DNA from: Erysipelothrix sp.
GTDB taxonomy: Bacteria; Bacillota_I; Bacilli_A; Erysipelotrichales; Erysipelotrichaceae
Assembly (NCBI GenBank): GCA_012511085.1
Contig: JAAZGU010000066.1
Span: 1 to 6,993, forward strand
Reading direction: 5' to 3'
DNA: 6,993 bases
In this document: positions 1 through 6,703 of the stretch, in pieces
How the letters are laid out: each line of letters starts with the position of its first letter
How positions within the stretch are numbered: position 1 is the first letter of the stretch
Notes under the pieces: model-generated
The model's database searches: none
The model's input: the letters and a program-made list of their open reading frames with translations, nothing else
What the model was told of the DNA's origin: nothing
Made by a program: the position numbers and the translations under genes

Positions 1-193
1 CATCTTTCGTCACAAAAACTTCACCGTGTTGATAGGGGGACATGGTCCCTGGATCCACATTAATATATGGATCAAATTTCTGCATAAAAACCTTCAACCC
101 GCGGTTTTTAAGTAGCCTGCCAAGTGATGTCGCAATGATCCCTTTACCAATACCACTCACTACCCCTCCAGTAACAAAAATAAACTTCGCCAT
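1..193 (-). CDS. pyrG: CTP synthase, N-terminal part (runs off the window)
   Basis: CTP synthase makes CTP from UTP, ATP and glutamine in the cytosol, the last step of de novo pyrimidine nucleotide synthesis. Only the first 64 codons are present; the frame is open at the window edge, and the amidotransferase half lies outside. The visible part is the start of the synthase (amidoligase) domain. It has the glycine-rich P-loop-like segment [10 protein letters not shown] (residues 9-18) and the near-invariant stretch [20 protein letters not shown] (38-57), which leaves little doubt about the family. The ATG at 193 has an AAAGGAG ribosome binding site (199-205) at 5-base spacing. The gene follows rpoE, as in many Firmicutes, but has its own promoter and a hairpin in its leader, so it is probably controlled separately. 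The call rests on motif recognition, and identity is near certain. Confidence 0.97.
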   Translation of the reverse strand, partial: MAKFIFVTGGVVSGIGKGIIATSLGRLLKNRGLKVFMQKFDPYINVDPGTMSPYQHGEVFVTKD

Positions 194-248
194 GATTTCT
201 CCTTTAACATATAAAAAAAGCGCACCCTCTTGAGGAGGCGCCTTGCCC
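194..248 (-). promoter_or_regulatory. pyrG leader, probable CTP-responsive attenuator
   Basis: The predicted transcript starts at 248 with GGGC, followed by AAG. It then folds into an intrinsic terminator (213-241) whose 5' arm, GCGCCUCCUC, is rich in C and U. The pyrG ribosome binding site lies just after the U-tract. In Bacillus subtilis, pyrG initiates at GGGC. When CTP is scarce the polymerase stalls before the C and adds extra G residues, and the poly(G) pairs with the pyrimidine arm of the terminator and prevents its folding. All the parts needed are visible here: GGG then C at the start, a CCUCCUC target and a terminator before the gene. The leader is only about 55 bases, and the hairpin begins about 8 bases from the start site. 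The start site is predicted, not measured. Confidence 0.72.
213..241 (-). terminator. intrinsic terminator / attenuator hairpin upstream of pyrG
   Basis: On the minus strand GCGCCTCCTC (241-232) pairs with GAGGGTGCGC (229-220), with one C/T mismatch and one G-T wobble. The innermost pairs must open to make a loop around the central AA. Seven T residues follow (219-213). It lies after the rpoE stop and before the pyrG ribosome binding site. It can therefore end readthrough from the argS-rpoE unit and also act as the pyrG attenuator. Confidence 0.8.
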
Positions 249-254
249 TTTATA

Positions 255-283
255 ATTTTAACAAATCAAAACTAAACCTTCAA
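255..283 (-). promoter_or_regulatory. predicted sigma-A-type promoter of pyrG
   Basis: The -35 box is TTGAAG (283-278) and the -10 box is TAAAAT (260-255), with an ideal 17-base spacer. Six bases (TATAAA) separate the -10 box from GGGC, placing the first G at 248 at a normal initiation distance. It lies in the gap between the rpoE stop and the pyrG leader. Confidence 0.72.
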
Positions 284-298
284 CATAAACATGAACGA

Positions 299-640
299 TT
301 AATCGAGATCCTCATCCTTTTCCGATTCTTCTTCCTCATCATCAAAGTCAAAATCAAATTCATCGTCCAAATCATCATCGTCATCGATCGCAATTTTACT
401 TGTATCAAAGTGTGATTCATCAAAACGATATTTCTTTTTTAGGTCCCAAAGATTATTAGCCAAAGGTAAAAAACGGGAGTCCAGCATCATTGCGGAATAA
501 AATTTATCAATCTTGCGATCAGCCATTTCTTTTGAAAATCCAAGTTTCGTACAAACTTCTGACCACAATGTCGCAAACGGGACTTCATTGTTGTTTTGTA
601 GAAATTCAAAGGCAATATCCGTCATTGATTTATTACTCAT
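299..640 (-). CDS. rpoE: DNA-directed RNA polymerase delta subunit, short form
   Basis: Delta is a Firmicute-specific RNA polymerase accessory subunit that speeds polymerase recycling and release from nucleic acid and tunes promoter sensitivity to the initiating NTP. The protein is 113 residues. Residues 1-80 match the folded N-terminal HARE-HTH domain, with MTDIAFEFL near the start and FSKEMADRKIDKFYSAMMLDSRF in the middle, then the NNLWDLKKKYRF segment. From about residue 85 the tail is almost wholly Asp and Glu, as expected for the disordered RNA-mimicking region. The Bacillus subtilis protein is about 173 residues, so the tail here is much shorter (about 28 residues), although the frame has a clean TAA stop. 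The ATG at 640 has AAGGAG at 646-651, overlapping the argS stop; the gap to argS is 9 bases, so the two are likely co-transcribed. It is distinct from the proteobacterial sigma factor also called rpoE. Confidence 0.9.
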   Translation of the reverse strand: MSNKSMTDIAFEFLQNNNEVPFATLWSEVCTKLGFSKEMADRKIDKFYSAMMLDSRFLPLANNLWDLKKKYRFDESHFDTSKIAIDDDDDLDDEFDFDFDDEEEESEKDEDLD

Positions 641-649
641 ATTCTCTCC

Positions 650-2290
650 TTACATACTTTCAGGTGCACTCACACCAATTAAACTTAAAGCATTCGCTAA
701 TGTTATTTTAACGGCTTTGACCAAAGCCAGCCGTTGTGACGACAAGTGTTTGTTATTTTCATCCAAAACATGGCATTCACCATAGAAACTATGGAAAAGT
801 TGCGCTACTTTTTGAATGTAGTTGGTGATTTTATGCGGTTGGCGTGTCAGCGCGGTGTCTTCCACAACGTAGACAAATTCATTGAGATGTTTCATCAATT
901 CAATTTCCTTAGGATGCACCAAATCATCCAATTGGGTGCCCATTTCATAGGCATCGCTCACTTTTAAGATGGAACATACCCGCGCATGTGCGTATTGAGC
1001 ATAATATACAGGATTTTCGTTGGATTGCTTGCTTGCCATATCCAAATCCAAATCCATCTGCGTGTCACTGGCCTTGCTTGCATAATAATAGCGCAAAGCA
1101 TCTTTACCGGCAATCTCAATCAACTCTTTTAAAGCCACAGATTTTCCCGAACGTTTCGATAGTTTGAATTCTTCACCATCTTTAATCATGCGCGCCATCT
1201 GAATGATGTCAATTTCTAAGGTTGCCTCAACTTGCAGCGCTTCAATGGCTGCTTTTAAACGCGTGATATAACCATGATGATCCGCCCCTAAAAAGTCAAC
1301 CATCCATGCATAGCCACGGTTGATTTTATCCAGATGATAAGCAATGTCAGGCAACAAATACGTGTAACTTCCATCACTTTTACGCAACACGCGATCTTTA
1401 TCATCATCAAACAAGGTTGTTTTTAACCACAATGCTTGATCTGCTTCATACACCATATCCAATGATTGTAACCGCGCCAATGCCGCTTCCACAAGTCCTT
1501 GATCACGCAAGGCTTGTTCACTTGAATACACATCAAACTCAACATCAAAAGCATGCAAGTCAGCTTTGATTTTATCAAGCTCCGCTTTTAAACCGTATTG
1601 TTTAAAAGCTTCAACATGCTCATTTAAATCATCACTGAGGTAGGCATCCTTAACTTCAGCCTGCAAGGCTGCCGCAATTTCAATCAAATCATCACCGTGG
1701 TAGCCATCTTCCGGCACCGCCACATCAAGATCAAAGGCTTGATAATAGCGCGCTTGCAGTGATTTAGCCATGTTGTGAATTTGATTGCCGGCATCGTTCA
1801 CGTAAAACTCACGCAAGACATCATAACCCGCAAAGGCCATGATGCGTGCCACGCTATCACCAATCGCGGCACCACGGGCATGGCCCGGATGCAAATCACC
1901 GGTCGGATTGGCGGATACATATTCTAAATTTATTTTTTGATTTTGACCCATGTCACTACGGCCATAATCATCCTGTAACTGTAAAATCCGTAAAATATTG
2001 CTTGCCAGCACCGATTGTTTAATAAAGATATTAATAAAACCAGCACCTGCCACATTCACAGCTTCCACAAGCTTCATATCGAGCTTGTCGATGATTTCCA
2101 TCGCAATCACTTTTGGATTTTTACGCAAGGGTTTCGCAAGCCGCATCGCGACGTTGGTCGCATAATCACCTAAACTTGTGTCCTTGGGAATTTCAATCAC
2201 AACAAAATTTTCATCGATGCGATAATCAAAGGCTTTCAATACCGCATCAATCATGACTTGTTTTAATTGTTTTTCAATGTCATATTTCAT
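650..2290 (-). CDS. argS: arginyl-tRNA synthetase
   Basis: This class I synthetase charges tRNA-Arg with arginine in the cytosol. The protein is 546 residues, normal for the family. The order is: an N-terminal tRNA-binding (Add-1-like) domain at about 1-95; a Rossmann catalytic core with the HIGH-type motif in SANPTGDLHPGHARGAA (HPGH at 134-137), the EFYVNDAGNQ segment (161-170) and YLLPDIAYHLDK (311-322); a KMSKS-type loop KLSKRSG at about 376-382; and the all-helical DALR anticodon-binding domain from about 427, opening NPVYYAQYAHAR and ending in the typical LSLIGVSAPESM. The ATG at 2290 has GGGAGG at 2297-2302 at 6-base spacing and lies inside the 3' end of the DUF1934 gene (11-base overlap), which implies translational coupling. 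It is second in the DUF1934-argS-rpoE unit. There is no long leader, so no T-box control at this gene. Confidence 0.97.
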   Translation of the reverse strand: MKYDIEKQLKQVMIDAVLKAFDYRIDENFVVIEIPKDTSLGDYATNVAMRLAKPLRKNPKVIAMEIIDKLDMKLVEAVNVAGAGFINIFIKQSVLASNILRILQLQDDYGRSDMGQNQKINLEYVSANPTGDLHPGHARGAAIGDSVARIMAFAGYDVLREFYVNDAGNQIHNMAKSLQARYYQAFDLDVAVPEDGYHGDDLIEIAAALQAEVKDAYLSDDLNEHVEAFKQYGLKAELDKIKADLHAFDVEFDVYSSEQALRDQGLVEAALARLQSLDMVYEADQALWLKTTLFDDDKDRVLRKSDGSYTYLLPDIAYHLDKINRGYAWMVDFLGADHHGYITRLKAAIEALQVEATLEIDIIQMARMIKDGEEFKLSKRSGKSVALKELIEIAGKDALRYYYASKASDTQMDLDLDMASKQSNENPVYYAQYAHARVCSILKVSDAYEMGTQLDDLVHPKEIELMKHLNEFVYVVEDTALTRQPHKITNYIQKVAQLFHSFYGECHVLDENNKHLSSQRLALVKAVKITLANALSLIGVSAPESM

Positions 2291-2678
2291 TGTTTACCTC
2301 CCAAATCATCGTGATTGTATCGATAGCTTCTGCTTCAAGATACAAATCATACACCACCTTATAATAACCAGGCTCAATGACAAGTTCACGACACTCACTC
2401 ATCAAATAATAATCACCGTAGTCGCTTTCTTTCAACATCACGGTGCGCTCATTGATTTTAAAGTGGCAATACGTGTTCGAAGGACCTAAGCGCATGCATG
2501 CGATTTGATGCGCATCCACACTCACAAACACTTGATGATCTGCATCTTCGTGATAGGCAAGATGCACGCCATCCCCATCCTTTTCATAAAAGCGTAGGGG
2601 ATAGGTTTGGGTTTTTAAAGCAGGGTCACTTAAAGAAGTCTGAGTCACATCAATATCTTTTATTTTTCTCTTACGCAT
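2280..2678 (-). CDS. DUF1934 / YwiB-family protein
   Basis: This is a conserved protein of unknown biochemical function. From the chosen start it is 132 residues, a usual length for the family. The pattern is a charged start (MRKRKIKDIDVTQTS), then alternating strands typical of the small beta-barrel (calycin/lipocalin-like) fold predicted for DUF1934: HLAYHED, QVFVSVDAHQIACMRLG, TYCHFKINERTVMLKESDYGDYYLM, then RELVIEPGYYKVVYDLYLE and a last strand TITMIWEV. There is no signal peptide or membrane segment. I chose the ATG at 2678 because AAGGAAGG (2682-2689) precedes it and the promoter lies just upstream; a TTG at 2711 would sit upstream of the -10 box. It is first in the unit with argS, and Bacillus subtilis ywiB also lies directly before argS. 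The family call rests on pattern plus neighbourhood. Confidence 0.85.
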   Translation of the reverse strand: MRKRKIKDIDVTQTSLSDPALKTQTYPLRFYEKDGDGVHLAYHEDADHQVFVSVDAHQIACMRLGPSNTYCHFKINERTVMLKESDYGDYYLMSECRELVIEPGYYKVVYDLYLEAEAIDTITMIWEVNNEI

Positions 2679-2700
2679 AGGCCTTCCTTTATCTTGTAAA

Positions 2701-2728
2701 ATTATAATCAAAATGCCCTATAAGTCAA
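2701..2728 (-). promoter_or_regulatory. predicted promoter of the DUF1934-argS-rpoE unit
   Basis: The -35 box is TTGACT (2728-2723) and the -10 box is a perfect TATAAT (2706-2701), with a 16-base spacer. The predicted start is near 2694, only a few bases before the ribosome binding site of the DUF1934 gene, giving a leader of about 16 bases. It follows the pepP terminator, which supports a new transcription unit here. Confidence 0.75.
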
Positions 2729-2763
2729 GTCAAAACCATGTTTTTAAGCCCTCACTTGGTTTT

Positions 2764-2785
2764 AAAAACCGAATTAAATCGGTTT
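2764..2785 (-). terminator. intrinsic terminator at the pepP stop codon
   Basis: On the minus strand AAACCGA (2785-2779) pairs perfectly with TCGGTTT (2772-2766) around a 6-base loop. Five T residues end at 2764, three of them in the stem. The pepP TAA stop falls in the loop. The stem is AT-rich and the T-tract short, so strength may be moderate. A promoter follows immediately, consistent with the end of the gltX-HD-pepP unit. Confidence 0.6.
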
Positions 2786-4018
2786 ATTTTGTTGCATGTA
2801 GTTTTCAATCGCTGCCGGTGTTTTAATGATATGCTCTGATAAATTCACAGGACCCGCATCCGTAATCAGGATGTTGTCTTCAATGCGGATGCCCAGGTTC
2901 AAGGATTCAAAGTATAAACCAGGCTCCACGGTGATGACATTGCCCGCCACCAACGGCGCGTTATCCAAATAACCAACATCATGAGTATCAAGTCCCAGCA
3001 TGTGACTGACACCGTGGTAATAAACATCCCTAACTTCACTGGCAGCTTGAATAAAACCAAGTGCGACCAAACGTTCTTGATAATGTTCAATCACAAGGCG
3101 ATTGAGATGCGCCATCGTGACACCAACTTGACATGCCTCAATGACTTTATCCATGGCTTCCAACACAACCCCCATTAAGGTGCGCTGTTCATCACTAAAT
3201 TGACCATCACTTGGAAAGGTGCGTGATATATCCGCACAATAATAAGCTTGCGTTGCCCCCACGTCCGTCAAAATTAAAGTGTCGGCTTCGATGGGTTGAT
3301 CATTTTCAATGTAATGCAAGATGCATGCGCGCCCACCTGCTGCGACAATCATGTCAAAGGCAGGTTTGGAATTGTATTTTTTAAGCACGTATTCAAACTC
3401 TGCTTGCAACTCATATTCATATTTACCACTTTGCGTGTTTCGTAACATCGCCAAAAAGGCTTCATTGGTAATGTCGATGGCTGCTTTCAGCTTTTGAATT
3501 TCAAGTTCATCTTTAATAGCACGCAACCCTGCAATGAGCGGGTAAGCGTTGTTTACCGGCAACAACCACTGCTTGCGCAGGGATTGCGCAAAGGCTTCAC
3601 CCGTGCTTTGAATGTCACTTTCACTTAAACGTTCGCTATCAACGTACACGTGCTTGATTGTGTTACGTGTCAACCGCTGTTGAAGCAGGCCTTTGAATTG
3701 ACTGAGATAATAGACTGTATCAATGCCTGAAATCGCCTGTGCTTGCGCTTGCGTCATGTATTTGCCGTTCCACTTTTCCAAGTGTGGATCAATGTCACGC
3801 ACAAACAACCATGTTTGATGTTCATGGTTTAATTTGTTAAGCACCAGCACCGCTTGCGGTTCATCAACACCGGTTAAATAGTAAAAATTGCGATTGACTT
3901 CAAACGGATAGGTAGCATCCGCCGATTTTTTAATCAAATCACCCGCAAAAACAAACAACATGGATTGGTCATCCATCATTTCAAACAGTTTTTTGCGACG
4001 TCTTATATATTCTTTCAT
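2774..4018 (-). CDS. pepP: M24-family aminopeptidase P (Xaa-Pro aminopeptidase)
   Basis: This is a cytosolic metallopeptidase that removes the N-terminal residue when proline follows. The protein is 414 residues, normal for the long (AMP_N plus M24) form. An N-terminal AMP_N domain (about 1-160) carries the NFYYLTGVDEP signature (44-54). The pita-bread M24 domain follows, with all five expected metal ligands: D252 (TDVGA), D263 (ADISRTFP), H339 (GVSHMLGLDTHD), E365 (VEPGLY) and E380 (RIEDN), plus supporting H235 and H335. It should bind two metal ions, usually manganese, and looks intact. The ATG at 4018 overlaps the HD gene stop in an ATGA quartet. No Shine-Dalgarno match lies within about 15 bases upstream, so translation probably depends on reinitiation. 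Prolidase is the alternative, but the order and motifs fit aminopeptidase P better. Confidence 0.92.
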   Translation of the reverse strand: MKEYIRRRKKLFEMMDDQSMLFVFAGDLIKKSADATYPFEVNRNFYYLTGVDEPQAVLVLNKLNHEHQTWLFVRDIDPHLEKWNGKYMTQAQAQAISGIDTVYYLSQFKGLLQQRLTRNTIKHVYVDSERLSESDIQSTGEAFAQSLRKQWLLPVNNAYPLIAGLRAIKDELEIQKLKAAIDITNEAFLAMLRNTQSGKYEYELQAEFEYVLKKYNSKPAFDMIVAAGGRACILHYIENDQPIEADTLILTDVGATQAYYCADISRTFPSDGQFSDEQRTLMGVVLEAMDKVIEACQVGVTMAHLNRLVIEHYQERLVALGFIQAASEVRDVYYHGVSHMLGLDTHDVGYLDNAPLVAGNVITVEPGLYFESLNLGIRIEDNILITDAGPVNLSEHIIKTPAAIENYMQQNKPI

Positions 4019-5229
4019 CGTATTGAGCGCGGGAAGAACACTTTCTTATCTTCCTTTTCCTTTCCTAATGTAATGGCTTTAACTAAATTTGAAGCATGGG
4101 ATAGCTCCATTAAATTGTTGGCTTCATCCGCAATTAAAATGGATGCTTGTTCTTTGATTGCGTAGGGAAAGTAAGGCGTTTGTTTCGCTTCATCCACAAC
4201 CAAATAATACGCTTCATCAAAACCTGCTGCTTTAACTTTTGCACGCATCACTTCCACTTGATCACCGTTGGTAATATCAACATAATCAAAGAGGTCACGA
4301 TTGAGAATGCGTTGCGCTAAATCAGCGGCAATCGGATCTTCCAAGGTGCTTGCCTGCTTGCATAAATGCAGAAAGGTAGATTCATCCATCATCAAAAACT
4401 CGGCGTTGCTTATGGGTCCCCCACTTAAAAAGGGATGCAGTTTCAACAAATGGTTTGCAAGTTGTTTGTGTTGGTACAAATATTTCAAACGTTTGAAGTA
4501 ACTTTGAAGCAAAGCTTCCACACTGCGACTAATGGGATGAAAATACACTTGCCAGTACATGTGATAGCGGGCCAAGATGTAGTCCTCAATGGTGTGCACG
4601 CCTGTCTTTTTAATGACGAGCGTATCATTGACAACTCGCATGGTTCGAAACATGCGCTCCAAATCAAACTTGCCATAACTGGTACCACTGAAGTAGGCAT
4701 CCCGTAGCAGGTAATCCATGCGATCGGCATCCAATTGCCCTGAAATGACTTGCGACAACAAGGGATTTGCATGCTGATGTTTTAAAATATCAACAATCGC
4801 TTGTGGCAATTCTGGATGTGCTACTTTTAATAATTCATGAATGCTTGAGTCGCCTTGTATCAAGGCAATCGTAAAACGTTCATGGCGAATTTGAAGTAAA
4901 TTTTCAAAAGTATGGGAAAATGGACCATGCCCGATATCATGAAGCAGGGCCGCACACAGCAAACTCATTTGATCCAATTCACTAAGGTGCTCAACACCGA
5001 TGACTTCGTTAATGATGCGACGTGTGATTTCATACACGCCCAAGGAATGGGAAAAACGACTGTGCTCAGCACTGTGATAAACATACATTGCAGGTCCAAG
5101 CTGATGAATGCGGCGTAAACGTTGAAATTCTGGTGCGTTAATGCAATCCCAAATCAGTTGTTTATCCACATGGATGTATTCATGGATGGGATCGCGCATG
5201 ACTTTCATTTCAGACATGGTTTTAAACAT
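4015..5229 (-). CDS. HD-domain phosphohydrolase, SAMHD1/YwfO type (probable dNTP triphosphohydrolase)
   Basis: The protein is 404 residues from the ATG at 5229. Near the N-terminus it has the family hallmark RDPIHEYIHV, then FQRLRRIHQLG and SRFSHSLGVYE. The HD metal site is complete: H61 (FSHSLG), H97-D98 (LLHDIGHGPFSH) and D167 (GQLDADRMDYLLRD). The DADRMDYLLRDAYFSG segment is typical of the SAMHD1-like branch, which includes Enterococcus faecalis EF1143, a tetrameric dNTP triphosphohydrolase, and B. subtilis YwfO. The likely role is therefore hydrolysis of dNTPs to deoxynucleosides and triphosphate, limiting dNTP pools, though the substrate is inferred. The C-terminal third is less conserved and ends in a basic tail. 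The start is 4 bases after the gltX stop, and GGTGAT across that stop may be its ribosome binding site. ATGs at 5217 and 5208 are alternatives. Downstream it overlaps pepP by 4 bases. Confidence 0.88.
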   Translation of the reverse strand: MFKTMSEMKVMRDPIHEYIHVDKQLIWDCINAPEFQRLRRIHQLGPAMYVYHSAEHSRFSHSLGVYEITRRIINEVIGVEHLSELDQMSLLCAALLHDIGHGPFSHTFENLLQIRHERFTIALIQGDSSIHELLKVAHPELPQAIVDILKHQHANPLLSQVISGQLDADRMDYLLRDAYFSGTSYGKFDLERMFRTMRVVNDTLVIKKTGVHTIEDYILARYHMYWQVYFHPISRSVEALLQSYFKRLKYLYQHKQLANHLLKLHPFLSGGPISNAEFLMMDESTFLHLCKQASTLEDPIAADLAQRILNRDLFDYVDITNGDQVEVMRAKVKAAGFDEAYYLVVDEAKQTPYFPYAIKEQASILIADEANNLMELSHASNLVKAITLGKEKEDKKVFFPRSIR

Positions 5230-5233
5230 GGTA

Positions 5234-6670
5234 TCACCCAAATTGACTTAATCTTTCCTTTATTTTGTCATAGCCAAGCAACTTGAGGGTGTTCACTAAA
5301 TCAGGACCATGGCTTTGGCCGGTGGCCGCGACCCGAATCCCCATGAAAAGTGCTTTCCCTTTGATGGCTGTCACATCTCTGACAAGGTTAATGGTTGCCT
5401 TGATGTTGTCATAATCCCAGGTGGTCGGCATGTTGTCATAAAATGCCTTTGCCACACGTTGGGTGCTTTCACTGGCCATCACTGCTTGTGCTTCTTCATT
5501 TTCAATTTCATAATCTTTAAAAAACAAGTCCGCTAGGCCAACAATCTGTTGACCGTATGATAATTGTTCTTGATACAACAACAACAAATCATCGATCCAT
5601 TCTTGATCAAGTTTGTGACAATCGTAATTTTCACACAAGAACGGTTGTGCTAAATCACGCAATTGCTCCAGGCTTAAGTTTTTGATGTAGCGGTTGTTGA
5701 TCCAAGTTAACTTCGCAACATCAAACATGGACGGTGACTTAGACAAACGCGTCTCATCAAATTGCTCAATGAGTTCCGCTTGCGTAAACAGTTCTTCTTC
5801 TGAATCCGGTGACCATCCTAGAAGTGCCATGAAGTTAAACATCGCTTCTGGCAAATAGCCCAATTCTTTGTATTGCGACATAAACTGCATGATGGATTCA
5901 TCACGTTTGGATAATTTCTTGCGTTCTTCATTGACAATGAGCGTCAAATGACCAAAACGCGGTGGTTCCCACTTAAACATTTGATAAAGCATGAGTTGTT
6001 TGGGCGTGTTGCTTAAGTGTTCTTCGCCCCGCAACACATGCGATATTTTCATCAGGTGATCATCAATCACTACCGCAAAATTATAAGTTGGGATGCCGTT
6101 GGCTTTCATCAATACCCAATCGCCAATGTCTTTGGATTCAAAAACCACGGTATCGCGAATCATATCATCAAATTCATAGGTTTCATGATCAGGTACCCGA
6201 ACACGAATCGTAAATGGCAGGTTGGCTGCTTCTTTTTCAGCACGTGCTTCCGGTGACAAATACAAGCATTTGCGATTGTATTTGGTTGCGGCTACGCCTG
6301 CGTCTTTTTGTCTTTGATAATCAGCTTCTAGCTCTGCTTCCGTACAAAAACACTTGTAGGCATGGCCTGCTTCAAGCAATTGTTTGGCGTACTTTTGATA
6401 GATATCCAAACGTTCCATTTGCCGATAAGGTCCCACATCCTTAGGATTTTCTGGTGACTCATCCGGAACAATCGACAGCCATTTCAAGTATTCAAGCTGG
6501 GATTGTTCACCCCCGGCCACGTTGCGAGACACATCGGTGTCTTCGACTCTCAAAATAAAGTCGCCATCGTAATGTTTTGCGAATAAATAATTAAACAAAG
6601 CCGTCCGCGCGTTACCAATGTGCAAATGCCCTGTTGGTGAGGGCGCGTATCGAACTCTAACTCTTTTCAT
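5234..6670 (-). CDS. gltX: glutamyl-tRNA synthetase
   Basis: This class Ic synthetase charges tRNA-Glu. In Firmicutes lacking glutaminyl-tRNA synthetase the enzyme is often non-discriminating and also charges tRNA-Gln for the amidotransferase GatCAB; that is inference here. The protein is 478 residues, the usual length. Residues 7-22, [16 protein letters not shown], hold the HIGH-type motif, followed by the FILRVEDTD segment (38-46). C107, C109 and C135 (CFCTEAEL...YNRKC) are possible zinc ligands. The core includes [28 protein letters not shown] (194-221) and the KMSKS-type loop KKLSKRD (251-257). The helical anticodon-binding region ends in the typical [23 protein letters not shown] chose the ATG at 6670, with AAGGAA about 7 bases upstream, because the [12 protein letters not shown] start matches the family; an in-frame ATG at 6715 lies upstream of the -10 box. 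It is first in the unit with the HD gene and pepP. Confidence 0.97.
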   Translation of the reverse strand: MKRVRVRYAPSPTGHLHIGNARTALFNYLFAKHYDGDFILRVEDTDVSRNVAGGEQSQLEYLKWLSIVPDESPENPKDVGPYRQMERLDIYQKYAKQLLEAGHAYKCFCTEAELEADYQRQKDAGVAATKYNRKCLYLSPEARAEKEAANLPFTIRVRVPDHETYEFDDMIRDTVVFESKDIGDWVLMKANGIPTYNFAVVIDDHLMKISHVLRGEEHLSNTPKQLMLYQMFKWEPPRFGHLTLIVNEERKKLSKRDESIMQFMSQYKELGYLPEAMFNFMALLGWSPDSEEELFTQAELIEQFDETRLSKSPSMFDVAKLTWINNRYIKNLSLEQLRDLAQPFLCENYDCHKLDQEWIDDLLLLYQEQLSYGQQIVGLADLFFKDYEIENEEAQAVMASESTQRVAKAFYDNMPTTWDYDNIKATINLVRDVTAIKGKALFMGIRVAATGQSHGPDLVNTLKLLGYDKIKERLSQFG

Positions 6671-6703
6671 ATGCTTTTCCTTTTCTATAACTAGTGCCTT
6701 ATT

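Noticed and set aside
302..385. Repetitive ATC/TCA-rich stretch as a microsatellite or repeat array
   Set aside because: It is the reverse complement of Asp/Glu codons in the acidic tail of delta and has no regular unit.
641..720. A separate promoter for rpoE inside the argS 3' end
   Set aside because: The best match (TTGGTG, 16 bases, TATGTA) would start transcription too close to the rpoE ATG and lose its ribosome binding site; co-transcription with argS is simpler.
2709..2711. TTG start extending the DUF1934 protein by 11 residues
   Set aside because: It lies upstream of the predicted -10 box (2701-2706), has no good ribosome binding site, and adds residues unlike the family start. The ATG at 2678 has AAGGAAGG upstream.
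4435..4707. Plus-strand open frames opposite the HD gene and other genes, such as 513-785, 746-967, 6017-6256 and 6694-6963
   Set aside because: They lie antisense to clearly conserved genes, show no recognisable domain, and are the shadows expected opposite long coding frames.
4485..4772. Same-strand alternate-frame open frames within the HD gene, and at 2899-3090 within pepP
   Set aside because: They overlap well-supported conserved coding in another frame and have no family features.
5230..5241. TTG start for the HD gene overlapping the gltX stop
   Set aside because: The ATG at 5229 is a better codon, with GGTGAT just upstream; no conserved residues would be gained.
6671..6703. T-box or other riboswitch upstream of gltX or argS
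   Set aside because: The gltX leader is about 28 bases, and argS starts inside the preceding gene. Neither has room for such an element.
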